Made by a program: the position numbers and the translations under genes. This document shows, in pieces, positions 43,751 through 53,598 of a DNA stretch of 64,000 nt (its first letter is position 1; the number at the start of each line of letters is the position of its first letter). Below the pieces are notes generated by a model. It ran no database searches and had not been told where the DNA came from. It was given only the letters and a program-made list of their open reading frames with translations. The DNA is from an uncultured Oscillospiraceae bacterium (GTDB lineage Bacteria; Bacillota; Clostridia; Oscillospirales; Ruminococcaceae), in assembly GCA_934462925.1 (NCBI GenBank), contig CAKSIT010000016.1, forward strand, positions 5,880 to 69,879, read 5' to 3'.

Positions 43751-44794
43751 ATGAGAAAAAGGGTTGTTGTTACAGCGTCCCAGATTCCGTTTACAAAAGG
43801 CGGAGCAGAGCTTCTCGTTGATTTTCTTGTCAGAAATCTGATAAGAAGAGGCTTTGACGCAGAGGTAGTATCACTTCCATACAAGTGGTATCCGGAGAAT
43901 TCTCTTTACAACAGTATGCTTGCATGGAGGATGCTGGATCTGAGCGAGGCTAACGGAAAAAAGATAGATCTGGTGATCTCCACGAAGGTCCCGTCTTACG
44001 GAGTGAAGCATGACAATAAAGTGTCCTGGGTCGTTCACCAGTTCAGACAGGTTTACGACCTTTATGAGACTGAGAATGGATATTCAAGTCTTCCCGAGGG
44101 CGAAAGAATACGCGAACAGGTAATGAAATTTGACAGAATGGCACTGCTCGAATCGCAGAGTATCTTTGCAATTTCAAAGAATGTTGCAGCAAGACTGAAA
44201 AAATACAATAACATTGATTCTGCTCCATTGTATCATCCGCCGTCAATGGCAGGCAGATATAAGACCGGAGAATACGGCGACTACATCGTATCTGTCGGAC
44301 GGCTTGACAGGCTCAAGCGCAACGAACTGCTCATAGAATCCCTGAAATACTGCGACAAGGGTATCAGGGCCAAAATAGCAGGAAAAGGTCCTGAGATGGA
44401 ACCGCTCCGGAAGCTCGCTAAGAAACTCGGCGTGGAGGACCGCGTTGATTTTCTGGGATTTGTGCCGGATGATGATCTGCTCGACTTATATGCAGGGGCG
44501 TTTGCGGTATTCTTTTCTCCCGTTGATGAGGACTACGGCTATATCACGCTTGAAGCATTCCTGTCACATAAGCCCGTTGTCACCTGTAAGGACAGCGGCG
44601 GAGTGCTGGAATTCATTGAAAACGGGGTAAGCGGCTTCGTAAATGAGATCGATCCTGCTGAAATAGGCGCAAATATCAACAAATTGTATGCTGACAAAAA
44701 GCTGTGCCGCGACATGGGCATGGAGGGCTTTATGCGCGTGAAGGACATAAGCTGGGATAATGTAATAGATAAACTTACTGAAACGATCAGATAA
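43751..44794 (+). CDS. Family GT4 glycosyltransferase
   Basis: The 347-residue GT-B enzyme has an N-terminal TKGGAELLVDFLVRNLIRRG motif and donor-domain blocks VGRLDRLKRNELLIESL and EDYGYITLEAFLSHKPVV (E-x7-E). A WVVHQFRQVYDLYE block resembles polysaccharide mannosyl/rhamnosyltransferases of the WbdB/WbpY group. It lies between the putative capping enzyme and a second GT4. AAGGA precedes the ATG. The linkage is unknown. Confidence 0.86.
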   Translation: MRKRVVVTASQIPFTKGGAELLVDFLVRNLIRRGFDAEVVSLPYKWYPENSLYNSMLAWRMLDLSEANGKKIDLVISTKVPSYGVKHDNKVSWVVHQFRQVYDLYETENGYSSLPEGERIREQVMKFDRMALLESQSIFAISKNVAARLKKYNNIDSAPLYHPPSMAGRYKTGEYGDYIVSVGRLDRLKRNELLIESLKYCDKGIRAKIAGKGPEMEPLRKLAKKLGVEDRVDFLGFVPDDDLLDLYAGAFAVFFSPVDEDYGYITLEAFLSHKPVVTCKDSGGVLEFIENGVSGFVNEIDPAEIGANINKLYADKKLCRDMGMEGFMRVKDISWDNVIDKLTETIR

Positions 44795-44807
44795 AGGAAT
44801 TATAAAC

Positions 44808-46109
44808 ATGAAGATAGCATATTGTTCCCCCTTTTCACCGCTGAGATCCGGAATTTCCGATTTCAGTGAAGAACTTGTACCGGAGCTTGCAAAACTGGTC
44901 GACATCGACCTTTTTTATGAGGAACCAATACAAAACGAGGAGCTTTGTTCAAAGTTTTCCTGCTATGATATCAAGTGTCTGGACGATGAAAAAATTTCTT
45001 CCGCATACGACCTTATCGTTTACCAGATGGGAAACAGCTTCGACTGTCATAAAGACATTGCCGAAATGATGCTAAAACATCCGGGAATACTTGAGCTTCA
45101 CGATATATCTCTTCACCATTTTCTTGCGGCAGATAAGTTTGTCAGCAATAAGCATGATGAATATAAAGAAATTGTCAGATACTGCCACGGCGAAAAGGGG
45201 CTCCGGCTTGTTGAAGAATTCCTTAACGGTCAGGCAGGCGCCCCATGGGAAACCCACCCGCTGGAGCTGACAGTCAATAAGCATTATGTTGACAGCTCGC
45301 TTGGGGTCATCGTTCACTCGGACATGGCAAAACAAATGATCAAGGCGGAACGCCCGGGCGTCCCGATAATCAACATTCCTCTTCATGTTCCGGACCTTAT
45401 CGCTAATACGCCCGAAACTAAATCGGAAGCCAAAAAGGCGCTGGGTATTCCCGAAAAATGTGTTGTTCTGGGCGCATTCGGCTTTGCGACAAAAACCAAA
45501 CGCATTCTGGAAACCCTGGAGGCGCTGTCAAAGTATAAAAAGCGCGATTTCAGATATGTCGTTGTCGGAAAGCAAGTCGACCTTGACCTGGAAAAGGAAG
45601 CGGAAAGGCTTGGCATCAGGGATAAAGTCATAGTGACCGGATATATAACGCTTGATGAATACAAGCAGTATATGCGCGCCTGTGACATCTGCGTCAATCT
45701 GCGATACCCAACGAACGGGGAATCATCCGCAAACCTTCAGCGTATCCTCGGCATGGGTATTCCTGCGATAGTAACTGATATAGGCACTTTCTCCGAATAT
45801 CCTGACAGCTGCACATTCAAGGTTTCATACGGCAGCAATGAAATATCGGATATTCTGAACGCAATAGACAAGCTGGCTTCTGACAGCAGGGCATATCAGC
45901 AGTACAGCAAGGCTGCCGCGGAGTTCATAAGCAGCACTGCGCGAATTGAAATGAACTGCCGGAAATATGCCGATTTCTTCAGAGACGTAAAAAATGGAAC
46001 GTTTGCTGAAACAGATATGGCAGACCGGCTTCTTGACGACGCGCTGGCAAACGGCTTCTACGATGAGGATTATCTTGTGAAATTACTGGAAGAGGTGGAA
46101 AACCAATGA
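44808..46109 (+). CDS. Family GT4 glycosyltransferase, larger form
   Basis: The 433-residue protein opens with YCSPFSPLRSGISDFSEELV, common in GT4 enzymes of rhamnan and mannan clusters. It has ELHDISLHHFLA and a donor domain with FGFATKTKRILETLEAL and LRYPTNGESSANLQRILGMG. A 60-residue C-terminal extension, acidic at its end, follows the GT fold. AAAGGAATT is the ribosome site. Its stop overlaps the next start (ATGA). Confidence 0.84.
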   Translation: MKIAYCSPFSPLRSGISDFSEELVPELAKLVDIDLFYEEPIQNEELCSKFSCYDIKCLDDEKISSAYDLIVYQMGNSFDCHKDIAEMMLKHPGILELHDISLHHFLAADKFVSNKHDEYKEIVRYCHGEKGLRLVEEFLNGQAGAPWETHPLELTVNKHYVDSSLGVIVHSDMAKQMIKAERPGVPIINIPLHVPDLIANTPETKSEAKKALGIPEKCVVLGAFGFATKTKRILETLEALSKYKKRDFRYVVVGKQVDLDLEKEAERLGIRDKVIVTGYITLDEYKQYMRACDICVNLRYPTNGESSANLQRILGMGIPAIVTDIGTFSEYPDSCTFKVSYGSNEISDILNAIDKLASDSRAYQQYSKAAAEFISSTARIEMNCRKYADFFRDVKNGTFAETDMADRLLDDALANGFYDEDYLVKLLEEVENQ

Positions 46110-48856
46110 ATCCGTTTTTACAAAAACACCGTTCGGTATTCAGGGATCTGGCAATTTTCTGTGGATTCCTGCTGATAGCACTGGGGGTATACTATTCTTT
46201 TGCCGCCGCAAATATGATATGGGGCGGAGCCGACAGCTTTCAGTGGCTGAGCTTTACACATAATTGGAAAGACATTGCTTTCAGTTCCTGGCAAAAGCTT
46301 TATTCAGCGGGTTCTCCATCCGGAGCTTTTTACAGCATTAATCCTATAATGCTGCTGCTGATCTGGCTTCCAAATAATTATTATGTTTACGCTGTATATT
46401 GCGTCCATATTGCAATTGGCGCATTTTTCACATATAAATACCTTGGTTCTATAAAATGCGATACCGTTGTTTCGCTGCTTATAGGACTGTTATATGAGTT
46501 TTCTGTCCAGATATCCGGTATCAGAAGGGGGCACATGGTAATTGTCATAGCTATAACCTACTTACCTATGGCTTTGTTTTTGGTACAGAAATATTTTAAC
46601 GAGAAAAAGCTGTATTGGTTGGGGCTATCAGTTTTACCGCTTGTTTTTGCATTTTACGGTGGACATTTGCAGACTGCATTGTATGTTGATATCGCCGTTT
46701 TTGCATATATAGTCATAATGGCAATCAAAGAAAGCTTCACCATAAAAAGGCTGTTCTTGCATGGTATGACTTGGGGCTTAACATATGTTGCCCTAATATG
46801 CCCTGCACTTTTAGAACGTGTGGCAACAATGAAACAGTATACAACAAGTATGCCCAGTTCGGAGCCCAGCTTTGATTACTTTGCCAGTTATTCAATGCAC
46901 CCGATAAAGATACTTGATTTTCTTTTCCCCAATATGTTTGGATATATGGAACCTGAAGCATTTGGTGCCACGTATTCTTCTGAAATAGATTTTGAGATCT
47001 TTTTAGGTTTCTCTCTTGGTTTGTTTGCAATATACGGAATTGTAAAGTACTGGAAAGAAATAAATATTAAAATCAGCTTTCTTTTTGTTGTGGCAGCTCT
47101 GATATATTGTGTCTGCCCGCATATTCCAGTACTTAACAAGATAGTATATCACTTACCTGTTTTTGGCGGATTCAGGTGCGCTTCACGAGCTCTGTTCATA
47201 TTTGTTTTCTTTATCTATGCAATAGTTGCTATAACATTATCAAAAATGATCAATGATAATGCCTTTGATGATCTAAAAAAATATGTTAAGAGAGCTTCAG
47301 CAACATTATCAGTATTTCTGACTGCATTTGCAATAATTGTAATTGGTCTGGTGATAATATCCAACCAGGGCATTGCTGCCAGTGCGGTTTCGGATTATTT
47401 TTCATACACATTCGTTCCTGCGGTATTATCGCTTGCAATTATATTTATTGCTGTGATAATCATTGGCTGTATGATCCGCAGAAACAGGTTTTCTTCCAAG
47501 ACTCTTATGAGAGCATTTACGGTTATTCTGACCGTAACAACTCTTGTAGAGGTATATCCATATTCATTCTATAACCAGGCGTCCTCTCTGGAAACTAGTG
47601 AATCAACAGTTAAAGCACTTGACGTTGTTCAGGAAAATATAGGGGACGGAAAAATATGGGAAGCGTTTCCGTACATTGATGGTTCTCACATAAGCATTCT
47701 AAGCAATAACAGCATCAGCTCCAGAAACATTCAGGTCATCAATAGCTACATGGCCTTGAATAATCCTGATATATATAGATATTTTTCTCAGAATTCCGGC
47801 ACATACAGCTACAACTCAAGCGGCCTTATGACAGGTTCTGTTTACGCCTCGTCAAATCTCTTCTTCCAGAATAACTTTTTGTCAATGATGGGCATTAAAT
47901 ATGTCCTGGACAATATGGGGATGGTTTCAGCAAATGGTGAAGCAGCCCAGATAAAAGGCGAAGACCGCGTTGAATATGACATAGAGCGGATAGATATCCC
48001 TGCAGCAGGCGGAGAACTTAATGTATTGACTTACCCGCTTGAAATTCAGGACGACTGCCTGTACAAGTTCGAATTTGATGGTGCATGCACGATCCCTGAG
48101 GTTGTATTCACAGTGGATTTTTACGGCGGTGCGGCGTATGACACAGCGGAACAGGAGAGGACCATATATAACATCACAGATGGTCAGCACTATGAGTTCC
48201 TGATATCTTCCGGAAAAGCGTCACTCTCTGACGCTGAAACCTGCTGGAGAATACTCACCCCGAATACAGCGGACATCTCAATCCAAAACGTCAGGCTGAC
48301 CGAGTATGAATCTGTGGTAGAAACCGCATATACAGAGTTCTACAACGACGGTGAAAATCTGATCTATGAGAACAAGAATGCAAGGGATATCCTTTACGTT
48401 ACGTCAAGGATCGAAAAAGTGGACAGTACAAATTACGTCTATGAAAACATGATAGCGCTCGACCTTGCAGATGTTAACTACGCCGTTGATCTCGAAAGTC
48501 GCGAAAATGCCCCTGCACAGCTTTCTGACATTGATTTCGGAAACGACAGGATAACCGCAGGTATATCTGCTGAGGGCGACACTTTCGTTAATTTTTCACA
48601 GTGCTTTAATGTTAACTGGCACGCATATATAGACGGTTCCGAGGTGACGGTCTATAAGGTAAACGGCATAATCATGGGCATAAATGTTCCGAATGGGGAG
48701 CATACAATAGAGTTCAGGTATATTCCTATGCCAAGAATTATTGGCTGGATCATTGCTCTTGCCGCTATACTGTTCTGGATTGCCATCTGCGTATGTAGAA
48801 TATACAAGCGCAGAAAGAACAGCAGACTGAAAGTAAAATCTGAACAGGACAACTAA
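46106..48856 (+). CDS. YfhO-like polytopic membrane protein (putative GT-C glycosyltransferase)
   Basis: The 916-residue protein has about 12 predicted membrane helices in residues 15-500, a large extracellular domain rich in Asn/Tyr/Asp (about 510-870) and a last helix before a basic tail. This layout and the N-terminal ADSFQWLSF and later FYGGHLQTALYV regions fit the YfhO family. Those members add sugars to lipid-linked or wall polymers outside the cell. A role in decorating the exported glycan is inferred. It overlaps the preceding GT by 4 bp. A terminator follows, so this is the end of the main transcript. Confidence 0.75.
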   Translation: MNPFLQKHRSVFRDLAIFCGFLLIALGVYYSFAAANMIWGGADSFQWLSFTHNWKDIAFSSWQKLYSAGSPSGAFYSINPIMLLLIWLPNNYYVYAVYCVHIAIGAFFTYKYLGSIKCDTVVSLLIGLLYEFSVQISGIRRGHMVIVIAITYLPMALFLVQKYFNEKKLYWLGLSVLPLVFAFYGGHLQTALYVDIAVFAYIVIMAIKESFTIKRLFLHGMTWGLTYVALICPALLERVATMKQYTTSMPSSEPSFDYFASYSMHPIKILDFLFPNMFGYMEPEAFGATYSSEIDFEIFLGFSLGLFAIYGIVKYWKEINIKISFLFVVAALIYCVCPHIPVLNKIVYHLPVFGGFRCASRALFIFVFFIYAIVAITLSKMINDNAFDDLKKYVKRASATLSVFLTAFAIIVIGLVIISNQGIAASAVSDYFSYTFVPAVLSLAIIFIAVIIIGCMIRRNRFSSKTLMRAFTVILTVTTLVEVYPYSFYNQASSLETSESTVKALDVVQENIGDGKIWEAFPYIDGSHISILSNNSISSRNIQVINSYMALNNPDIYRYFSQNSGTYSYNSSGLMTGSVYASSNLFFQNNFLSMMGIKYVLDNMGMVSANGEAAQIKGEDRVEYDIERIDIPAAGGELNVLTYPLEIQDDCLYKFEFDGACTIPEVVFTVDFYGGAAYDTAEQERTIYNITDGQHYEFLISSGKASLSDAETCWRILTPNTADISIQNVRLTEYESVVETAYTEFYNDGENLIYENKNARDILYVTSRIEKVDSTNYVYENMIALDLADVNYAVDLESRENAPAQLSDIDFGNDRITAGISAEGDTFVNFSQCFNVNWHAYIDGSEVTVYKVNGIIMGINVPNGEHTIEFRYIPMPRIIGWIIALAAILFWIAICVCRIYKRRKNSRLKVKSEQDN

Positions 48857-48897
48857 AGCCTATCGGACATACAAATTCGCCTGTCTTCTAAACAGTG

Positions 48898-48932
48898 CGC
48901 AGCTCTGACGCTCGTTGGAGCTGCGTGTTTTT
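48898..48932 (+). terminator. Terminator at the end of the main polysaccharide operon
   Basis: An 8-bp stem CGCAGCTC/GAGCTGCG with a 12-nt loop is followed by TGTTTTT. Confidence 0.82.
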
Positions 48933-48960
48933 ACGAGAATAGTTTAAGAGGTAGTTTAAT

Positions 48961-49995
48961 GTGGTTGTAATAAATGGAAAATTCATGTCTCAGAGAATTA
49001 CCGGCGTGCAGCGCTATGCCCGTGAGATACTGAATGAATTGGACGCTCTTCTCACGGCCGGAGCAGATTTCGTTGTAGCCGTTGACAAACACGCTTCGGA
49101 CATTCCATCATATAAGAACATCCGTGTAAAGCAGGTCGGTTCCCTGACCGGAAATGCCTGGGAACAGATATCGCTTCCGCTGTATGTGCTGAAACACAGG
49201 GCGGTATGCGTAAATCTCTGTAATATGGCGCCAATACTAACTCCGCATATTGTTGTGATACACGATGTAAGCTACAAGGTGAATAAAGGCTATTTTTCGC
49301 GAAAGTTCGCCATGTGGTATAATCTTGTCTTTTCGCTGATTATTCACAGAATAAAGCAGATAGTCACCGTATCTCAGTTCAGCAGAAATGAAATATGCCG
49401 GACATATAAAACTGATTTCAGAAATATAACCATCGCATATAACGGATGGCAGCATCTGAGAAGGGCGCCGGCTGACAGCGAGGCGCTCGGTAAATTCGGT
49501 CTTGAGCAAAACGGCTTCTTTTTTGCCATGAGCAGCGTTACTCCGAATAAAAATTTCAGGTGGTTAGCAGAGAACGCGAAGTTGTATCCTGATTCGCTTT
49601 TTGCAGTGGGTGGTTCCGTCAATGAAAAGGTATTCGGTGACGCACTAGATTTTACGATACCGTCTAATCTGAAGCTGCTTGGCTACGTCAGCGACGCCGA
49701 GGCCCGCACACTTATGCAGAACTGCACTGCTTTCATTTTTCCAACGTTCTATGAGGGGTTCGGGATACCGCCGCTTGAGGCGCTGTCGGAAGGGGCAAAG
49801 GCAGTAGTATCTGATACAAGCTGTATGCACGAAATATTCGGTGAGTATGTATATTATATAGATCCATACCACCCTGAAACCGACCTAAATAAACTTATAA
49901 TGCCTCAGATCAAGCCGCCGTTTCAGCTCCTGGAGAAATACGACTGGAAAAAAAGCGCGGAAATTATTCTTAAAGTAATTGATAAGACTCAGTAA
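48961..49995 (+). CDS. Family GT4 glycosyltransferase
   Basis: The 344-residue GT-B enzyme has MSQRITGVQRYAREILNEL near residue 9, VIHDVSYKVNKGYFS and the C-terminal FPTFYEGFGIPPLEALSEG (E-x7-E). This resembles WbpZ/MtfB-like transferases. The start is GTG 48961, 8 nt after AAGAGGT; no ATG is in frame nearby. It is separated from the main operon by a terminator, so it may have another promoter or be read through. Confidence 0.86.
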   Translation: MVVINGKFMSQRITGVQRYAREILNELDALLTAGADFVVAVDKHASDIPSYKNIRVKQVGSLTGNAWEQISLPLYVLKHRAVCVNLCNMAPILTPHIVVIHDVSYKVNKGYFSRKFAMWYNLVFSLIIHRIKQIVTVSQFSRNEICRTYKTDFRNITIAYNGWQHLRRAPADSEALGKFGLEQNGFFFAMSSVTPNKNFRWLAENAKLYPDSLFAVGGSVNEKVFGDALDFTIPSNLKLLGYVSDAEARTLMQNCTAFIFPTFYEGFGIPPLEALSEGAKAVVSDTSCMHEIFGEYVYYIDPYHPETDLNKLIMPQIKPPFQLLEKYDWKKSAEIILKVIDKTQ

Positions 49996-50038
49996 ATAAG
50001 TAGAAAAAATCCCTGCCCCGAAAATATGAACTACCCCA

Positions 50039-50059
50039 TTTTGTACAGACAGTACAAAA
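50039..50059. repeat. Inverted repeat next to an IS remnant
   Basis: TTTTGTAC/GTACAAAA, perfect 8-bp arms with a 5-nt loop, about 20 bp from the transposase remnant. It could be an IS end or an operator. Confidence 0.4.
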
Positions 50060-50077
50060 AAGTCCCTATTGCATGAA

Positions 50078-50374
50078 TTAAGCGGCAAACAGGTTCCCTG
50101 TAACGAGTGGAACCTGTTTCGTTTTTAGCTGAATACCTCCATTGTTATAGATGAAACCGACGAAATCAAACAGAAAATCAGCCGAGGAGTATGTGCTGTG
50201 TTCCTCATAGCCATAAACAAAGCGGAGTCCGGAAAACTCGTCGATAGCAGTGTATTGACAGAGCTTCTGCTCCGTTCTTGTTGTATTTCCCTGAGGCTCT
50301 CTTACTCTATACTTTTCGGAATATTTCATCAGGGATTGACGAAACCGCATTTCCTTTTTTATTCCTTTGTCCAA
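50078..50374 (-). pseudogene. Transposase remnant (integrase-core, IS481-like)
   Basis: The 98-residue frame starts as the helix-turn-helix head of such transposases (MRFRQSLMKYSEKY). After about 35 residues it jumps into the DDE core (YTAIDEFSGLRFVYGYEEHS, then TYSSADFL). The middle and the end are deleted, so it is inactive. Related full-length proteins have about 300-400 residues. The gap 49,996-50,423 contains only this remnant and the inverted repeat. Confidence 0.75.
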
Positions 50375-50423
50375 TATCTATTGTAGCACTACACAGAAAA
50401 AACAGAGTGACGTTAAAAGTCAC

Positions 50424-50452
50424 TTGGCAATCTCTGTGAAATATGATAAAAT
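50424..50452 (+). promoter_or_regulatory. Sigma-A promoter of the secreted repeat protein
   Basis: TTGGCA (50424-50429), 17 bp, TAAAAT (50447-50452), 50 bp before ATG 50503. Confidence 0.7.
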
Positions 50453-50502
50453 AGTATTGGAATTATATTCCGATATAAACTATTAAAGGAAGATATCTGG
50501 CA

Positions 50503-53241
50503 ATGAAATTCAAGAAATTTCTGACCGGTATGACCGTCGGGATCATGGCTGTATCTTCGGCGATAGTCTGCCAGGTTTCGGCCGGCGCTGTTGAAGCCAC
50601 GCTTATCAGCGATGCTGCGGTCGAAAAATGGAAAAGTATTACGGTCGACTTCGGCAAGGCAGGCATTGCTGCCGAGAAAACTCAAGTCTGGTCATATCCT
50701 GTCCTGCACCCGAGGGGGCAGGGGACGGTCAGAGGCTGTTCAAGCCCATTCTTTCAGAGGACGACTGGGGCGACGAGCCGAAGTACATTGTATCCTACGA
50801 CAGCAGCAAGACGGAGTTCAGCATTACAATTCCCGGTTCTGAGCTTGTCGGAAAACAATCGCTGATCATTCAGGCGTGCGATGTCGGCGTCAGTCTGACC
50901 GTAAAGGCGGTTGATTTTGCCGAGGATACCCGTGAAACTGTGTCTGCTCCCGAACTGCCGGTAAACATCAGGCTGGAGGCGTATCAGGACAGCAGCTGGC
51001 TCAGCGGCAGCAATGCGGCAAACTGGATAGAGCTGACCAACATACTGGACGCAGAAACCATAGGCGACCTTTTCAAGAAGTACAAGAGCATCACGATATC
51101 CGCCGGTGAGTATTTCAGCGACACGCTGGGTCTCGGCGCGGATGGGTTCGAGTATGTGCTGGAATACAATGCAACGGACGGCAATAACGAGGTTCAGTAC
51201 GCCGGAGTATACGATTCGGTATCCTATGCCGACGGCGGCTCATTCCCGCTCAACAAGCCGGAATACAACGGCTCTGACAGCGACAAGCTGAATTCCGTTG
51301 CGCTTTGTCTCAGAACAAAGCTTGAGGACGCCGAAAACGGCATGAGCCGTGCGGTCAGCGAAAAGGTGAGGAACCTTAAAGCCGGAGACACCATCACCAT
51401 TCAGACAAGGGAGGATAAGCGCACCACCGCAGAGATTTCTCTCGACCTGCCGACAAACATCAGAATGGGCGCTTATACCGACGAAAATAATATCGGCGCG
51501 ACTGCAAGCTACGAGTTCGAAGTTACCGACCAGTTCAATGTAAAGACGTTCGGTGAATTTGTTGACACATTCAGGGAGGCAAAGCTTCCCGCCGGGAAGT
51601 ACATCGGCGATTCCCTCGGGCTGGGCGCCGACGGCTTTGAGATGAATATCGGTTTCATGGGCAGGGACGCCGGTGGCAACGAGTTCTGGGGCTGCACGAT
51701 CAATGCCATATCTTATAAGGAAGGCGGCGTACTTTCTCTCGACAGCAGCGCTCTCTACTATCCCGGAAGCAGGGACGATTCTATTGCTCTGATTCATGTC
51801 TCTATCCGTCCGAGAACGGAATACGTTGAATCCGAGGGCAAAAATCAGGCGGTCAGCGAAAAGGTCAGAAACCTTACGGACGGCACTGTCATTACTATCC
51901 GGACGGCAGAGGATACCCGCAGTGAGATAACGGTACCTGCGCCCACCGGCGGAATAGTGATGTACTGCTATCGCGACGAATGGAACGATGGAACGATGGC
52001 AAACGCAGATATTCCCGCCTCTTCCGTTTCCGGAATAACCATCGGCAAGACCACTGTAAAAGGAACTCAAGCAGACTGTCAAGACCATTTCCTCGTCGGG
52101 AAAACCCGTTTACACCAAGGATTCCCTGAACCTTGGCAAGGACGCTTTCTCCTATGCGGTATGGCTGCATATGAAAAACGGTGAACAGGAGGAATGGTGG
52201 CGCGGCGAGTTAGTTTCTTTTGACGAAATCGCGACTGCCGATACCGAAAATATAGACGCCGAATTTGACGATTACGTTATCGAGGAGATAGGACTTACTG
52301 TCTTCCCCGTGATCAAAACGCTGCCTGACGGCAGATCACAGGCGGTGAGCGAGATTATCCGCAATCTTGACCCTGAGAAAACCGACAAGATATTCATCAA
52401 CGACATGGAAGCCGCGGACGATGATGAAGACGACATCAAGTACGACGGACTGGGCGATATCAAGGCAGAGGGCACAACGGTATTCAAGATGTCCGAATGG
52501 GATCCCGAGCAGCTTGATATCAATGTCGTCGGCATCGATCCGAGTTGGATAAGAACCGAGGACGACGTTATCATCGTCAAGGTGAAGTACAACAAGGATT
52601 ACTATGACGAGTATTCAAAACTTGTTATCGCCAAGAACGACGGCGATTACAGCGAGGGCTTCGCATATCAGTTCGGCGAGCGCGATTTCAATATCCATGT
52701 CCGCGTGGGCGAGCTGATGAAGTACTGGAACTGTAAGACCGTAAAGGAGCTTGCCGACAAGAATATGACGGTTCAGCTCTGGGCGCCGAAGGAGGGCGAC
52801 AGCGTTAATTATCAGGTATCTGTCATTTCCCCTGTATTTTAGGAGAAGATAGAGGCTCATGCGGATAAGCCCGAGGACTACGTTCCCCCCGCTGTCAAAC
52901 CTGAGACCGATAAGACCACCGCGCAGACCACAGGCTTAAAGCCCGGTACCGGAAATCCTGACGAAAAGGTATATGACACGCGATTTGTGATGTCAGTATC
53001 TTCTTCCGATCTTGTGAGCGGCAAAGGACTCAGGCTGGTGGCTTACATCACCATCAAGAGGCTGGATACCAACCAGACCGCAACTATATCCACGACAATA
53101 TGCTATGACAGCATATCCGCAGTGGGCGACACAATATCCGCTGCCGATGGTCAGAAGCTGCTCGCTTTCGCGATATTGAACATTCCCGCAGGCGTTGATA
53201 TTGAGTACACTTCCATCATATTGAGCATGGCTGAGGTTTAA
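50503..53241 (+). pseudogene. Secreted repeat protein, broken by two frameshifts and one TAG
   Basis: A signal peptide (MKFKKFLTGMTVGIMAVSSA) starts a protein that continues in three frames. Shifts lie near 50,705 and between about 52,050 and 52,100, and TAG 52840-52842 interrupts a frame that reopens to 53241. Restored, it would have about 910 residues, with at least three related modules of about 145 residues. Each module has a DxLGLGADGFE core, an SYxxGG segment and an AVSEKVRNL segment near its end; the third is more diverged (AVSEIIRNL). The C-terminal part has an acidic stretch and a Pro/Thr linker. I do not recognise the family; a surface adhesin-like or carbohydrate-binding role is only a guess. 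Confidence 0.75.
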
Positions 53242-53253
53242 GGAGGCTTCATT

Positions 53254-53403
53254 ATGAAAGAATACACAAAGCCCGAGGTAGAGATAATCAGATTTACGAC
53301 CGAGGATATAATAACCACCAGCAGCGTCAGCAGCGGTATGGAAAACAAACCCGATCTTGACAACTCGGGCGCAAAGGACTTCAACGACCTCGACTGGATC
53401 TGA
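53254..53403 (+). CDS. Small peptide gene, 49 residues
   Basis: ATG 53254 is 7 nt after a perfect AAGGAGG and 12 bp after the stop of the secreted-protein pseudogene. The peptide begins MKEYTKPEVEIIRFTTEDII, followed by TTSSVSSG and an Asp/Asn-rich tail. There is no signal peptide and no Cys. The MKxYxKPExExxxFxxEDxITTS head is one I associate with small orphan proteins of Ruminococcaceae, possibly leader-type peptides. I cannot assign a function. The strong ribosome site makes it a real gene in my view. Confidence 0.65.
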   Translation: MKEYTKPEVEIIRFTTEDIITTSSVSSGMENKPDLDNSGAKDFNDLDWI

Positions 53404-53437
53404 CGAATAACGTCTTGATCCCTGAATGAATAATTGT

Positions 53438-53465
53438 CCCCCGGAGCAGACGACCTCTCCGGGGG
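53438..53465 (+). terminator. Possible terminator after the small peptide gene
   Basis: Stem CCCCCGGA/TCCGGGGG with a 12-nt loop. No T-run follows, so termination is uncertain. Confidence 0.45.
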
Positions 53466-53532
53466 ATATCTTGTGCCAAGGAAATTTTTCGGCAATTCTG
53501 TAATTTTTATATCAGAAAGATACATTTATCTC

Positions 53533-53561
53533 TTGACAAACGCAGTGACAGGATTTATAAT
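53533..53561 (+). promoter_or_regulatory. Perfect consensus sigma-A promoter of the giant flagellin gene
   Basis: TTGACA (53533-53538), 17 bp, TATAAT (53556-53561), 37 bp before GTG 53599. Flagellin genes more often use SigD; no SigD-type box is obvious. Confidence 0.85.
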
Positions 53562-53598
53562 TAAAGTGGTAATTTATGTTTCTGGACGGTGAGGAAAT

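Noticed and set aside
28704..52842. General reading of TAG as an amino acid, given two in-frame TAG codons
   Set aside because: TAG ends the intact giant flagellin directly before a terminator, and the second case is in a gene with two frameshifts. Nonsense mutation is simpler.
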